A DNA stretch of 64,000 bases from Pseudomonas fluorescens (lineage in GTDB: Bacteria; Pseudomonadota; Gammaproteobacteria; Pseudomonadales; Pseudomonadaceae), in NCBI RefSeq assembly GCF_001648775.1, contig NZ_LVEJ01000010.1, positions 372,001 to 436,000 on the forward strand, read 5' to 3'. Under the pieces are notes generated by a model. The model had not been told where the DNA came from and made no database searches. It worked only from the letters and a program-made list of their open reading frames with translations. The position numbers and the translations under genes were made by a program. Shown here one piece after another: positions 19,064 through 28,452 of the stretch (positions within the stretch are counted from its first letter, which is position 1; each line of letters begins with the position of its first letter).

Positions 19064-20712
19064 CTAAACGCTGGGCATTGCCGTTGCTGCTGTTGGCGAT
19101 TTGTCTGCTGGCCTACTTGCTGCCGCTGGGCACCCATGGCTTGTGGATTCCCGACGAGACACGCTACGCGCAGATCAGTCAGGACATGCTGCTGAGCGGC
19201 AACTGGGTGTCGCCGCACTTCATGAGCCTGCGCTATTTCGAGAAACCGATTGCCGGTTACTGGATGATCGCGCTGGGTCAGGAGTTGTTCGGGCAGAACC
19301 TGTTCGGTGTGCGCTTCGCGTCTGCCCTGAGCACTGGGTTGAGCGTGCTGCTGTGCTATCTGGTCGCCCGCCGCTTGTGGAACGAGCCGCGTAAAAGCTT
19401 CGTCTGCGCCCTGCTCTACATGAGTTTCACCGTGGTCGCCGGTCAGGCCGGTTACGCCAACCTCGATCCGCAATTCACCTTCTGGGTCAACCTGAGTCTG
19501 GTGGCGCTGTGGTTTGCCGTCGACAGCCACACCAGCGGTAAGCGCATGGCCGCCTGGGCGGTGTTGGGGCTGGCCTGCGGCATGGGTTTCATGACCAAGG
19601 GTTTTCTCGCCTGGCTGCTGCCGGTGCTGATCGCCCTGCCGTGGATGCTCTGGCAGAAGCGCTGGCGTGAACTGCTGATGTTCGGTCCGGTGGCGATTGC
19701 CGTGGCGATCATTGTCAGCCTGCCGTGGGTGCTCTCGGTGCATGCGCAGGAGCCGGACTACTGGCGGTTCTTCTTCTGGCACGAGCACATTCGCCGCTTT
19801 GCCGGTGATGACGCGCAACACGATGCGCCGTGGTGGTTCTATCTGCCGCTGCTGGTGGCGTTCAGCCTGCCGTGGGCCGGCCTGCTGCCGACATCGTTGA
19901 AACAGGCCTGGCAAACCCGCGCGCAACCAAAAGTCGTGTTCCTGCTGCTGTGGCTGCTGATGCCGCTGCTGTTCTTCAGCCTGAGCAACGGCAAGCTGCC
20001 GACCTACATCCTGCCGTGCCTGCTGCCGCTGGCGTTGTTGCTGGGCAGTGCACTGGCCGACCGCTTGCGTCTTGAGCAAGGTCGCGCGCTGAGCATCAAT
20101 GGCCTGCTCAATCTGACGCTGGGCGTCGTTACGCTGATCGCGCTGGTCTATCTGCAACTGACCAAACCGGTCTACGACCATGAACTGCACAGCATGGTGC
20201 TGGTGTTCATCGCGTTGATCGGCTGGATCATCGCCAACCTGTTGCAAGCCTTCCTGCCGCTGCAATGCTGGGCCGCGCCGGCGCTTGGCAGCCTGTTGCT
20301 GATCGCGGTGTTGCCGGCGGCACTGCCCAAGTCGGTGGTCGCCAACAAGACGCCGGATCAGTTCATCAGGCATCACGTCACCGAACTGGCGCAAACCGAA
20401 CACCTGTTGAGCAACGACCTCGGTGCCGCTTCGGCACTGGCCTGGCGCCTAAAGCGCCCGCAAGTGGCGTTGTACAACACGATAGGCGAATTGAAATATG
20501 GCCTTGCCTATCCTGACGGCATTCAACAGCGGGTCGATCCCGATCAAGTGCAACAGTGGATGCGTGAGGCGCGCCGCAGCGGTTCGGTCGGCGTGGTGAT
20601 GCGCGTCAAGGGGCAGGACGAACTGGACGAAATCGACCGATTGCCGAAGGACGGCATCCGTTACGAACAGGGCAACCTGGTGATCATGATCCTGCCCAAG
20701 GAGGCGTCATGA
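19060..20712 (+). CDS. arnT: Undecaprenyl phosphate-L-Ara4N transferase, operon copy (ArnT2)
   Basis: 550 residues, same GT-C architecture as the copy at 5578: [39 protein letters not shown] and [11 protein letters not shown], about 12 membrane helices and a C-terminal periplasmic domain ending in a KEAS tail. The sequence is collinear with the first copy over nearly the whole length, diverging mainly in loops and the last 120 residues. It lies within arnBCADTEF with 4-bp overlaps on both sides, so it is the canonical lipid A L-Ara4N transferase here. Confidence 0.95.
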   Translation: MTKRWALPLLLLAICLLAYLLPLGTHGLWIPDETRYAQISQDMLLSGNWVSPHFMSLRYFEKPIAGYWMIALGQELFGQNLFGVRFASALSTGLSVLLCYLVARRLWNEPRKSFVCALLYMSFTVVAGQAGYANLDPQFTFWVNLSLVALWFAVDSHTSGKRMAAWAVLGLACGMGFMTKGFLAWLLPVLIALPWMLWQKRWRELLMFGPVAIAVAIIVSLPWVLSVHAQEPDYWRFFFWHEHIRRFAGDDAQHDAPWWFYLPLLVAFSLPWAGLLPTSLKQAWQTRAQPKVVFLLLWLLMPLLFFSLSNGKLPTYILPCLLPLALLLGSALADRLRLEQGRALSINGLLNLTLGVVTLIALVYLQLTKPVYDHELHSMVLVFIALIGWIIANLLQAFLPLQCWAAPALGSLLLIAVLPAALPKSVVANKTPDQFIRHHVTELAQTEHLLSNDLGAASALAWRLKRPQVALYNTIGELKYGLAYPDGIQQRVDPDQVQQWMREARRSGSVGVVMRVKGQDELDEIDRLPKDGIRYEQGNLVIMILPKEAS

Positions 20713-21053
20713 GCCTGTTGCTGCTGTTGGCCGCGTGCCTGTTGACGTGTCTCGGGCAGATTGCGCAGAAATACGCCGTGGAGAGTTGGCGCGACGTCGA
20801 TTCTTCGCTGATCGCCAAACTGCGTTCGCCGTGGTTATGGCTGGCCCTGCTCGCTCTCGGCTGCGGCCTGTTGGTCTGGCTGCTGGTGTTGCAGCGTCTG
20901 GAAGTCGGCATCGCCTACCCGATGCTGAGTCTCAATTTCGTGCTGATCACCCTGATCGCGCGCTTCGTCTTCCGTGAACCCATCGATCGCCAGCATTGGC
21001 TCGGCGTGGCGTTGGTGATCGGCGGCGTGGTGTTGCTGGGGCAGCAGTCATGA
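20709..21053 (+). CDS. arnE: L-Ara4N-phosphoundecaprenol flippase subunit ArnE
   Basis: 114 residues, four predicted transmembrane helices, EamA/SMR-like fold. [21 protein letters not shown] and [20 protein letters not shown] are typical ArnE blocks. With ArnF it flips undecaprenyl-phosphate L-Ara4N to the periplasmic face for ArnT. Overlaps both neighbours by ATGA. Confidence 0.92.
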   Translation: MSLLLLLAACLLTCLGQIAQKYAVESWRDVDSSLIAKLRSPWLWLALLALGCGLLVWLLVLQRLEVGIAYPMLSLNFVLITLIARFVFREPIDRQHWLGVALVIGGVVLLGQQS

Positions 21054-21454
21054 ATCCGCGTCGTGGAATCAGCTTCGCGTTGGGCAGCGTGTTCCTCGTC
21101 AGCGCTGCGCAACTGGGCATGCGCTGGAGCATGACCCGTCTGCCCGCACCCGAGCAATGGCTGCACATCGACAGCCTCGATTGGCACGCGCTGGCCGTGG
21201 TCATCGCGGCGATTGTTGCCTACGCCCTGTCGATGCTTTGCTGGCTCGTCGCCCTGCGCGACCTGCCGCTGGGCCGCGCCTATTCGCTGCTGAGCATCAG
21301 CTACGCGCTGGTGTACCTGCTGGCGGCCAGTCTGCCGCTGTTCAACGAATCCTTCAGTTTCACTAAATCACTCGGCGTGGCACTGGTCATGCTCGGGGTC
21401 ATCACCATCAACACTCGTCCGGCTCGTGCGCCCGAATTCAGGAGTGCTCCATGA
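21050..21454 (+). CDS. arnF: L-Ara4N-phosphoundecaprenol flippase subunit ArnF
   Basis: 134 residues with four membrane helices; [25 protein letters not shown] opening and the [20 protein letters not shown] block characterise ArnF. It is the partner of ArnE in the flippase heterodimer. The ATG at 21050 lies in the ATGA overlap with arnE; its stop overlaps the ugd start in the same way. Confidence 0.9.
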   Translation: MNPRRGISFALGSVFLVSAAQLGMRWSMTRLPAPEQWLHIDSLDWHALAVVIAAIVAYALSMLCWLVALRDLPLGRAYSLLSISYALVYLLAASLPLFNESFSFTKSLGVALVMLGVITINTRPARAPEFRSAP

Positions 21455-22830
21455 AAATCACAGTATTTGGCAGCGGTTACGTCGGTCTGGTGCAAGCGGC
21501 TGTGTTGGCCGAGGTCGGCCATGATGTCGTGTGCATGGACGTCGACCAGAAGAAGGTCGATCTGTTGCGCCAGGGTCACGTCAGCATTTTCGAACCGGGG
21601 CTGGCCAGCCTGGTGCGCGAAGGTCTCGACTCGAAACGCCTGCAATTCACCACCGATGAAAAACTCGCCGTGCAGCACGGTCGGGTCGGGTTTATCGCGG
21701 TGGGTACGCCGTCGCGTGAGGACGGCTCGGCGGATCTGCGTTACGTGCTGTCGGTGGGCGATGCGATTGCCCGTCATCGTGAGCAGCCGCTGATCATCGT
21801 CGAGAAATCCACGGTGCCGGTGGGCACTGGCGACACCCTTCGCACGCACATCGAGAAAGCCTTGATCAAGGTCGGTCGCCTGCTGCAGTTCGATATCGTC
21901 TCCAACCCGGAATTTCTCAAGGAAGGCTCGGCGGTTGCCGACTGCCGCCGTCCGGATCGCATCGTCATCGGCTGTGAAGGTGATGAGGTGCGCGACGTGA
22001 TGCGTGACCTGTATTCGCCGTTCAACCGCAACCATGACCGCATCATGTTCATGGACCTGCGCAGCGCCGAGCTGACCAAGTACGCCGCCAACTGCATGCT
22101 GGCGACCAAAATCAGCTTCATCAACCAGATCGCCGAACTCGCCGAGCACCTGGGTGCCGACATCGAGTCGGTGCGTCAGGGCATCGGTGCCGACACGCGC
22201 ATCGGTTACCATTTCATCTACCCGGGCTGCGGTTATGGCGGTTCGTGCTTCCCCAAAGACATGCGCGCGTTGATCCACAGTGCCGAAGAAGCGCACTGCT
22301 CCAGCGACTTGCTGCAAGCGGTCGAGGCGATCAACCAGCGGCAGAAACACAAATTGTTCGAGCGTATCAACGCGTTCTACAAGGGCGACCTGCGCGGCAA
22401 GACCTTCGCCCTCTGGGGGCTGGCGTTCAAACCCAACACCGATGACATGCGCGACGCGCCGAGCCGGGTTCTGCTGGAAGAGTTGTGGGCGGCCGGTGCC
22501 AGCGTGCGCGCCTTCGACCCGGAAGCCATGCAGGAAACCCAAAACCTTTACCCCGACGAGTCGAAGCTGATGCTGATGGGCACGCCGGAATCGGTATTGC
22601 CCGGCGCCGATGCGTTGATCATCTGCACCGAGTGGCAACAGTTCAAGGCGCCAGATTTCGACCTGATCAAACAACGCCTCAACACCCCGGTGATCTTCGA
22701 CGGCCGCAACCTGTACGACGCCGAACGTCTGGCGCGCAACGGCTTCCATTACTTCCCGATGGGCCGTGGCGAATCGCGCACTTTGCCGATCCCGCTGCAA
22801 CAGTGGCCACACGCGTCCGACGTCGCTTGA
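21451..22830 (+). CDS. ugd: UDP-glucose 6-dehydrogenase
   Basis: 459 residues. NAD-binding [19 protein letters not shown] at the N-terminus, the EKSTVPVGT block, [11 protein letters not shown], and the catalytic cysteine in [10 protein letters not shown] (about residue 265). It oxidises UDP-glucose to UDP-glucuronate, the precursor that ArnA consumes, so its place at the end of the arn genes closes the pathway. The stop overlaps the next gene through TTGA. Confidence 0.95.
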   Translation: MKITVFGSGYVGLVQAAVLAEVGHDVVCMDVDQKKVDLLRQGHVSIFEPGLASLVREGLDSKRLQFTTDEKLAVQHGRVGFIAVGTPSREDGSADLRYVLSVGDAIARHREQPLIIVEKSTVPVGTGDTLRTHIEKALIKVGRLLQFDIVSNPEFLKEGSAVADCRRPDRIVIGCEGDEVRDVMRDLYSPFNRNHDRIMFMDLRSAELTKYAANCMLATKISFINQIAELAEHLGADIESVRQGIGADTRIGYHFIYPGCGYGGSCFPKDMRALIHSAEEAHCSSDLLQAVEAINQRQKHKLFERINAFYKGDLRGKTFALWGLAFKPNTDDMRDAPSRVLLEELWAAGASVRAFDPEAMQETQNLYPDESKLMLMGTPESVLPGADALIICTEWQQFKAPDFDLIKQRLNTPVIFDGRNLYDAERLARNGFHYFPMGRGESRTLPIPLQQWPHASDVA

Positions 22831-24422
22831 TTACGCTGTCGCCTGACATTCGCCGGCAGTCCCTGATCGCAGGGCTGCTGGCGTTTTTATTGTTCATGGC
22901 CGGGGTCTACGGGCAGGCCCCGATCGGTTTCGACTCGCGGTTTGTGTTGTTCGCGCAGGAAATGCTGCGCCATGGGCCAACGGTGTTTCCGACCACTTAT
23001 GGTCAGCCGTACGCCGACTATTCAGCCGTGTCGACGCTGTTCATCTGGTTGCTCTCGCTGCCGTTTGGTGCGGTCAATGCGTTGACCGCGTGGGCGCCGA
23101 GTGCGATCGCCGGGGCGCTGATCGTGACGTTGATGTATCGCCTGTTGGCGCCGTATTCGCGGCGCTGGGCGTTGATCAGTATTGCGCTGCTGATGCTCAC
23201 CGGTGGCTTTGTCACTGAAGTACGTGCGGTGTCGCAGGACTTGATGCTCGCGGCGGTGGCGTTTGCGGTGTTTTATCTGGGTTATGCCCATGATCATTTT
23301 GGTGGCAGACGTCACTGGCCGTTGATCTTCGCTTTGCTGTTGCTGGGTTTCGGTATTCGCGGGCCGATGGGGCTGGTGGTGCCGACCGGCATGCTCTGCA
23401 GCTATTACCTGATCAACCGTGAATGGTCGCGGTTGCTGGTGTTCGGTGTGCTGGCTTCGGCGTTGCTGGTCGCGTGTGTCGGGCTGTTGTTGTGGCTGGC
23501 GCAGGTCAGCGGTGGCCCGGTGTTTCTGCGGGACGTGATCCGCATGCAGTTTATGGGGCGCATGGACGGTAGCGAAGGCGTCAGCGGTTCGCTGTATTAC
23601 TTCACCAGTTCGCTCGGCAACTATGCGCTGGCCTATCCGTTGGCATTGCTGGTGCTGGCGGCGGCGTGGCTGAGCAAACCGCAGCAGCGTGGCCCGGCGT
23701 TGCGCCTGGTGCAGTTCTGCGCGGCGGCGGGGTTGATTGTGATGGTCGGGCTGTCGATTCCGCAGGCGAAGAAGGCCCGGTATGTGCTGCCGATGCTGCC
23801 GATGGCGGCGATCATTGCGGCGTATCCGTTTCAGGTTGCGCACGGTTGGGTGTTCCGTTGGTTGCGCGGGTTGATGCTGGGCTTGTGGCTGGTCACGCCG
23901 GGATTGTTGATGGTGGTGTTGCTGGTCGCGCGGCGGCGCTTTCCCGAACAGTTGAGTGACGTGTCGGTTGTCTTGATCGTGCTGGGCGTGCTGCAACTCT
24001 TGGCGTTGTCACGCTTGTTGGTCCCGCGTTGGCGCCCGGAAGTGCTCGCGCTGTGTGCGGTGTTGGCCCTGTGGACGGTGTATGCGGCGGTGTTCGAACC
24101 GGTAGAGCGGCGTCTCTACGACACGCAAACGTTCAGCCGCGCAGCCTTTGCTCAGGTTCAGCAAAACCCGGCGCCACTGGTACTGCACGGCATGGGCAAG
24201 GACGCGAAGGCGATCAAGTTCATGGTCAATCTCCCGCAGGATCTGCAACCGCAGTTCAGCGACAGTATCCAGCAACTGGAAGCGATCAAGGGCCCGGCGT
24301 GGCTGATGATGGATCGCAATGACCTGCCCTCCCTCAAGGGCACGCCACTGGAAAGCGCGCAGCCGGTGTTGAACGGGCGTTTCGACAAAAACGACTATGT
24401 ATTGCTGTGGCTGAAACCGTAA
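22827..24422 (+). CDS. Additional membrane glycosyltransferase at the end of the arn operon
   Basis: 531 residues from a TTG at 22827 that overlaps the ugd stop (TTGA); no ATG exists before the first membrane helix, so TTG is the best start. About 11-12 transmembrane helices with a first loop QAPIGFDSRFVLFAQEML carrying an acidic residue, and a C-terminal periplasmic domain from about residue 410. It resembles family 39/83 (PMT_2) glycosyltransferases but is distinct from both ArnT copies and from the protein at 7290. Translational coupling to ugd implies a function with undecaprenyl-linked sugars in the same pathway. Acceptor unknown. Confidence 0.75.
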   Translation: MITLSPDIRRQSLIAGLLAFLLFMAGVYGQAPIGFDSRFVLFAQEMLRHGPTVFPTTYGQPYADYSAVSTLFIWLLSLPFGAVNALTAWAPSAIAGALIVTLMYRLLAPYSRRWALISIALLMLTGGFVTEVRAVSQDLMLAAVAFAVFYLGYAHDHFGGRRHWPLIFALLLLGFGIRGPMGLVVPTGMLCSYYLINREWSRLLVFGVLASALLVACVGLLLWLAQVSGGPVFLRDVIRMQFMGRMDGSEGVSGSLYYFTSSLGNYALAYPLALLVLAAAWLSKPQQRGPALRLVQFCAAAGLIVMVGLSIPQAKKARYVLPMLPMAAIIAAYPFQVAHGWVFRWLRGLMLGLWLVTPGLLMVVLLVARRRFPEQLSDVSVVLIVLGVLQLLALSRLLVPRWRPEVLALCAVLALWTVYAAVFEPVERRLYDTQTFSRAAFAQVQQNPAPLVLHGMGKDAKAIKFMVNLPQDLQPQFSDSIQQLEAIKGPAWLMMDRNDLPSLKGTPLESAQPVLNGRFDKNDYVLLWLKP

Positions 24423-24458
24423 CCTGTCGAGCTCTTGACCGACAGGATGCGCCTCACC

Positions 24459-24977
24459 ATGACCTTCGACGTACGCCGCGCCAGCCTTGCTGACGCGGTA
24501 GCCCTCCCCGCGATCGAGCGTTCGGCAGCGCAATTGTTTCGTCTTGATCCGCCGTTGGCGTGGCTGGCTGATGCCCAGGTGCCCGATGTTGCCCAACATC
24601 GGCTGGCCATCGAACAGGCATACGTGTGGGTTGCTGAAAATAGCGATGGGCAACTGACTGGATTTGTTCGTGCTGTAGACATCGATCAGCACATGCACAT
24701 TGAGGAGCTATCCGTCAGTCAGGCTTTTCAAGGACAAGGCATTGGTCGCGCACTGGTTGCGGCCGTCATCGAACAAGCGCGCGCGATGCAGTTGAACTCA
24801 GTGACGCTGACCACCTTCCGCGATCTGCCGTGGAATGCGCCGTTTTATCAGCGGTTGGGGTTTGTCGAGTTGGCGAATGTACAAGCCGATCGCCATTTGC
24901 GCGATGCGCTGCAAGCCGAAGTCCGTTATGGCTTTCCCGCAGAACGCCGCTGCGCGATGCGCCTGCGCCTGATTTGA
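24459..24977 (+). CDS. GNAT family N-acetyltransferase
   Basis: 172 residues from the ATG at 24459, with AGGA about 12 bp upstream; in-frame starts at 24435 (TTG) and 24447 (ATG) are possible. GNAT fold with the acetyl-CoA pyrophosphate loop in SVSQAFQGQGIGRALVAAVI (Q-x-x-G-x-G/A) and the FYQRLGFVEL motif. It acetylates an unknown amine substrate. Not overlapping with the arn operon, 36 bp behind it. Confidence 0.82.
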   Translation: MTFDVRRASLADAVALPAIERSAAQLFRLDPPLAWLADAQVPDVAQHRLAIEQAYVWVAENSDGQLTGFVRAVDIDQHMHIEELSVSQAFQGQGIGRALVAAVIEQARAMQLNSVTLTTFRDLPWNAPFYQRLGFVELANVQADRHLRDALQAEVRYGFPAERRCAMRLRLI

Positions 24978-24993
24978 AAGCAATGAAGATCCT

Positions 24994-25081
24994 TGTGGGA
25001 GCGAGCCTGCTCGCGAAAGCGCAGTGTCAGTCAACATTGATGTATCTGACCCAACGCATTCGCGAGCAAGCTCGCTCCCAC
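24994..25081. repeat. REP doublet (REPIN), inward type, 42-bp spacer
   Basis: Forward unit 24994-25016 (GTGGGAGCGAGC to CTCGCGAA) and inverted unit 25059-25081, in the 197-bp gap between the GNAT and MFS genes. Confidence 0.9.
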
Positions 25082-25174
25082 AGGGATAGTGTTGTGGCAG
25101 CTTGACCGGTGGTGATTGCCCGGTGAGGATGGCGTACGCCCGCCAGGCATTTGAAATAAGGACATTGACCCTTC

Positions 25175-26341
25175 GTGGCCACCTACTCGCGCCTCATCCG
25201 CCGGTTGATGATCAGCTCGCTGACCGTTGTTATCAGCCGCGCGCTGATCAGCCCGCTACTGACGCTGTTCCTCAGCAACAAGCTCGGCCTCAACCCGCAA
25301 GACGTCGGCCTGCTGCTGGGCATCGCAGTGTTCAGCGCCACCCTGTTGTCGCTGTACGGCGGCTACATCATCGATCGGCTGGACAAGCGCCAGTTGCTGA
25401 TCCTGACCATGCTCTCCAGCGGCATCGGCCTGATCCTGCTGACCTTCGCGCAGAATCTGTATCTGGTCACCCTGGTGCTGATCATCAGCGAAACCGCGTC
25501 GGCGCTGTTCCTCATCTGCTCCAAAGCCATCCTCAGTGAAAACCTGCCGGTGGGCCAGCGAGTCAAGGCGTTTTCCCTGAACTACACACTGACCAACATC
25601 GGTTACGCCGTCGGCCCGATGATCGGCGTGGTGATTGCCGGCATTCAGCCGTCAGCGCCGTTTATCGTCGCGGGCGCGATTGCCATCGGTAGCATCTTTC
25701 TGCTGTTCGGTGCCGTGCGCGAAGTGAATCCGGTCGCCGCGGTCGCTCAGCCACAAAGTTTTCTGAAAACCCTGATCATTCTGAAAAACGACCGAACGAT
25801 GATCCTGTTTACCCTGGGCTGCCTGCTCAGCACGCTGGTGCACGGGCGTTTCACCCTGTACCTGTCGCAATACCTGCTGGTCACTCACACCCAGCAACAG
25901 ACGCTGGACACCATGGCCGCCCTGCTCGCCTGCAATGCAATCACGGTGATCCTGTTGCAGTACCAGATCGGCCGCCTGCTCACCCGTGAACACCTGCGCT
26001 ACTGGATTGCCGGCGGCACTGCGTTGTTCATCGTCGGGCTGATCGGCTTCAGTCTGGCCGACAGCCTGGTCGGCTGGTGTGTGGCGATGTTCATCTTCAC
26101 CTTGGGCGAGATGATCATTTACCCGGCCGATTTTTTGTTTGTCGACACCCTCGCCCCGGAGGAACTGCGCGGCAGTTATTACGGTGCGCAGAACCTCGCA
26201 GCCCTGGGCGGTGCGGCCAGTCCGGTCATGTGCGGATTTTTGCTGATGCACACGCCGGCGCCTAGCATGTTCTATGCCCTGAGCGCACTGGCAGCTGTGG
26301 GCGGCTACTTGTGCTTCGTCAGTGGCCGTCGCGTCGTTTAA
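25175..26341 (+). CDS. MFS transporter (MdtH-like)
   Basis: 388 residues, GTG start after AATAAGGACATTG; ATG at 25208 is an alternative. About 12 transmembrane helices; the loop 2-3 motif A appears as GGYIIDRLDKRQ, and YTLTNIGYAVGPMIG is the motif C-like antiporter segment of helix 5. This suggests a proton-coupled drug or metabolite efflux carrier of the MdtH group. Substrate unknown. Confidence 0.82.
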   Translation: MATYSRLIRRLMISSLTVVISRALISPLLTLFLSNKLGLNPQDVGLLLGIAVFSATLLSLYGGYIIDRLDKRQLLILTMLSSGIGLILLTFAQNLYLVTLVLIISETASALFLICSKAILSENLPVGQRVKAFSLNYTLTNIGYAVGPMIGVVIAGIQPSAPFIVAGAIAIGSIFLLFGAVREVNPVAAVAQPQSFLKTLIILKNDRTMILFTLGCLLSTLVHGRFTLYLSQYLLVTHTQQQTLDTMAALLACNAITVILLQYQIGRLLTREHLRYWIAGGTALFIVGLIGFSLADSLVGWCVAMFIFTLGEMIIYPADFLFVDTLAPEELRGSYYGAQNLAALGGAASPVMCGFLLMHTPAPSMFYALSALAAVGGYLCFVSGRRVV

Positions 26342-26348
26342 ATTCAAA

Positions 26349-26373
26349 ATTAATGCACTAAATCTGCATTAAT
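26349..26373. promoter_or_regulatory. Perfect 9-bp inverted repeat, candidate operator
   Basis: ATTAATGCA, spacer CTAAATC, TGCATTAAT, lying just after the MFS stop and 138 bp before the HPP gene. Its AT content is well above its surroundings. Confidence 0.45.
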
Positions 26374-26510
26374 ATGAATTTGTCAGCATCGAGTTTGCCC
26401 GGCACACTGTGCACGTTCCTCCCCCAATGTTGGAACACTTCGAGGGCTTTCCGGATATGCCGGACAAGTCCTTTTTTTTGCCTCGAATTTGCTGCAAGGA
26501 TCAGGTTTAC

Positions 26511-27200
26511 ATGCTCGCTCGCTGGTTGCCCGCCGCCATCAATACCCGCCCCACCGAATGGAGCCGCGCCGCCATCGGCATGGCGCTGGGCACGTTGTTC
26601 AGCGTGTGGCTTTGCGCGCAGGTGTTCGGCCATGAAGTCGCCTATCACCTGATCGGCCCGCTGGGCGCTTCGGCGGTGTTGCTGTTCGCCGTGTCCTCGG
26701 GCGCCCTCGCCCAGCCGTGGTCGATTCTCGGTGGCTATTTGTGTGCCGGCGTCGTTGCGTTGCTGATTGCCCACGTACTCGGCCGAACCCTTGGCAGCGC
26801 CTGTCTGGCCGCGGGCATGGCGCTGATTCTGATGTGCTGGCTGCGTTGCCTGCACCCACCCGCCGGCGCGTTGGCATTGACGCTGGTACTGGCCGATCCC
26901 GCGACCATCGCCATGGACTGGAAAGCCATGGAACCGGTGATGCTCGGCGCGGCTTGCATGCTGCTCAGTGCCCTCGCCTACAACAACCTGACGCGAATCC
27001 GTTACCCGAAACGCCCGGCTGAACCGGCGCCTCTCGTGGCCTCGGTCGACACGCAGGCGATCACCGCCGAAGACTTGAAACTGGCATTGGCGGACATGGA
27101 GGCGTTCATCGATGTCACTCCCGAGGATCTCGAACAACTGATCCACGCCAGCGAACTGCATGCCAAGCGTCGGAGCATTGGTGAAGTCTTCACCCAGTAA
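26511..27200 (+). CDS. HPP family integral membrane protein
   Basis: 229 residues from the ATG at 26511 (AAGGA 10 bp upstream); an upstream in-frame ATG at 26409 would add 34 residues with no membrane or signal features. HPP-domain hallmarks: HLIGPLGASAVLLFAV, QPWSILGGYL and the LHPPAGALALTLVL motif that names the family, in 4-5 transmembrane helices. The C-terminal 60 residues are soluble and acidic; CBS domains found in some homologues are absent. HPP proteins have been linked to nitrite transport in plants and cyanobacteria, but function here is open. Confidence 0.82.
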   Translation: MLARWLPAAINTRPTEWSRAAIGMALGTLFSVWLCAQVFGHEVAYHLIGPLGASAVLLFAVSSGALAQPWSILGGYLCAGVVALLIAHVLGRTLGSACLAAGMALILMCWLRCLHPPAGALALTLVLADPATIAMDWKAMEPVMLGAACMLLSALAYNNLTRIRYPKRPAEPAPLVASVDTQAITAEDLKLALADMEAFIDVTPEDLEQLIHASELHAKRRSIGEVFTQ

Positions 27201-27342
27201 TCTTTGCTATTTCGACTAAGGTAAAAACGCAAACTCCCCCTGCACATATCCCCGTTGTACACGGCAAATTTGCACTGTTACGATCCGTTAACGCTCGCGC
27301 GCGAGCTTTTCGAATAAAGACAATAAAAGCAGGGAGTTACTG

Positions 27343-28449
27343 ATGACAGCTCAGGCTTCATCCCCGCGGACACCGTCCATGGATGCCACGCAAAACGAAG
27401 TGCTGGCCGAGGTTCGCAATCATATCGGTCACCTGACCCTCAATCGCCCCGCCGGTCTCAACGCCATTACTCTCGACATGGTGCGTCTGCTGCAACAGCA
27501 GCTCGATGCCTGGGCAACTGACGCCGACGTGCATGCCGTGGTCCTGCGCGGTGCCGGCGAAAAAGCCTTCTGCGCCGGCGGCGACATTCGTTCCCTGTAC
27601 GACAGTTTCAAAAGCGGCGATACGCTGCACGAAGATTTCTTTGTCGAGGAATACGCCCTCGACCTGACCATTCATCACTACCGCAAACCGGTGCTGGCGC
27701 TGATGGACGGTTTCGTCCTCGGCGGCGGCATGGGCCTGGTGCAAGGCGCCGATCTGCGCGTGGTCACCGAGAAGAGCCGGCTGGCGATGCCGGAAGTGGC
27801 GATCGGTTATTTCCCGGACGTCGGTGGTAGTTATTTCCTGCCGCGCATTCCCGGTGAACTGGGGATTTATCTCGGCGTCAGCGGTGTGCAGATCCGCGCG
27901 GCCGATGCGCTGTATTGCGGGCTGGCCGACTGGTACCTGGACAGCAGCAAACTGGCGCTGCTCGACGAAAGACTCGATCAGATGGAATGGCAGGACACGC
28001 CGCTCAAGGCCCTGCAAAACCTGCTCGCCAAGCACGCCGTGCAAACTCTGCCTGATGCGCCGCTGGAGGCCTTGCGCCCGGCCATCGATCACTTTTTCGC
28101 CCTGCCGGATGTACCGAGCATGGTCGAACAATTGCGCGCAGTGACCGTCGCCGACAGCCATGAGTGGGCGACCACCACTGCTGACCTGCTGGAAACCCGC
28201 TCGCCGCTGGCCATGGCCGTGACGCTGGAGATGCTTCGTCGCGGCCGCCATCTGAGCCTGGAACATTGCTTCGCACTGGAGCTGTATCTGGATCGCCAGT
28301 GGTTTGCACGTGGCGACCTGATCGAAGGCGTCCGCGCCCTGCTGATCGACAAGGACAAGACACCGCGCTGGAACCCGCCGACCCTGGCTGCGCTGGACGC
28401 GGGCCATGTCGCGGGTTTCTTTGAAGGCTTTGATGAGAGCGGGAGCTGA
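27343..28449 (+). CDS. 3-hydroxyisobutyryl-CoA hydrolase (crotonase fold)
   Basis: 368 residues, longer than a simple enoyl-CoA hydratase and the right size for HIBYL-CoA hydrolase. The oxyanion-hole loop AFCAGGDIRSLYD, GFVLGGGMGLVQGADLRVVT and the subfamily signature MPEVAIGYFPDVGGSYFL (with catalytic Glu and Asp) are present. It hydrolyses 3-hydroxyisobutyryl-CoA in valine degradation. The acyl-CoA dehydrogenase gene starts 3 bp after its stop, so the pair is an operon covering isobutyryl-CoA to 3-hydroxyisobutyrate together with a hydratase. Confidence 0.88.
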   Translation: MTAQASSPRTPSMDATQNEVLAEVRNHIGHLTLNRPAGLNAITLDMVRLLQQQLDAWATDADVHAVVLRGAGEKAFCAGGDIRSLYDSFKSGDTLHEDFFVEEYALDLTIHHYRKPVLALMDGFVLGGGMGLVQGADLRVVTEKSRLAMPEVAIGYFPDVGGSYFLPRIPGELGIYLGVSGVQIRAADALYCGLADWYLDSSKLALLDERLDQMEWQDTPLKALQNLLAKHAVQTLPDAPLEALRPAIDHFFALPDVPSMVEQLRAVTVADSHEWATTTADLLETRSPLAMAVTLEMLRRGRHLSLEHCFALELYLDRQWFARGDLIEGVRALLIDKDKTPRWNPPTLAALDAGHVAGFFEGFDESGS

Positions 28450-28452
28450 GCC

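Noticed and set aside
22485-22826. Upstream extension of the glycosyltransferase at 22827
   Set aside because: It overlaps ugd out of frame and would remove the direct signal to the first membrane helix; the TTGA coupling is more likely.
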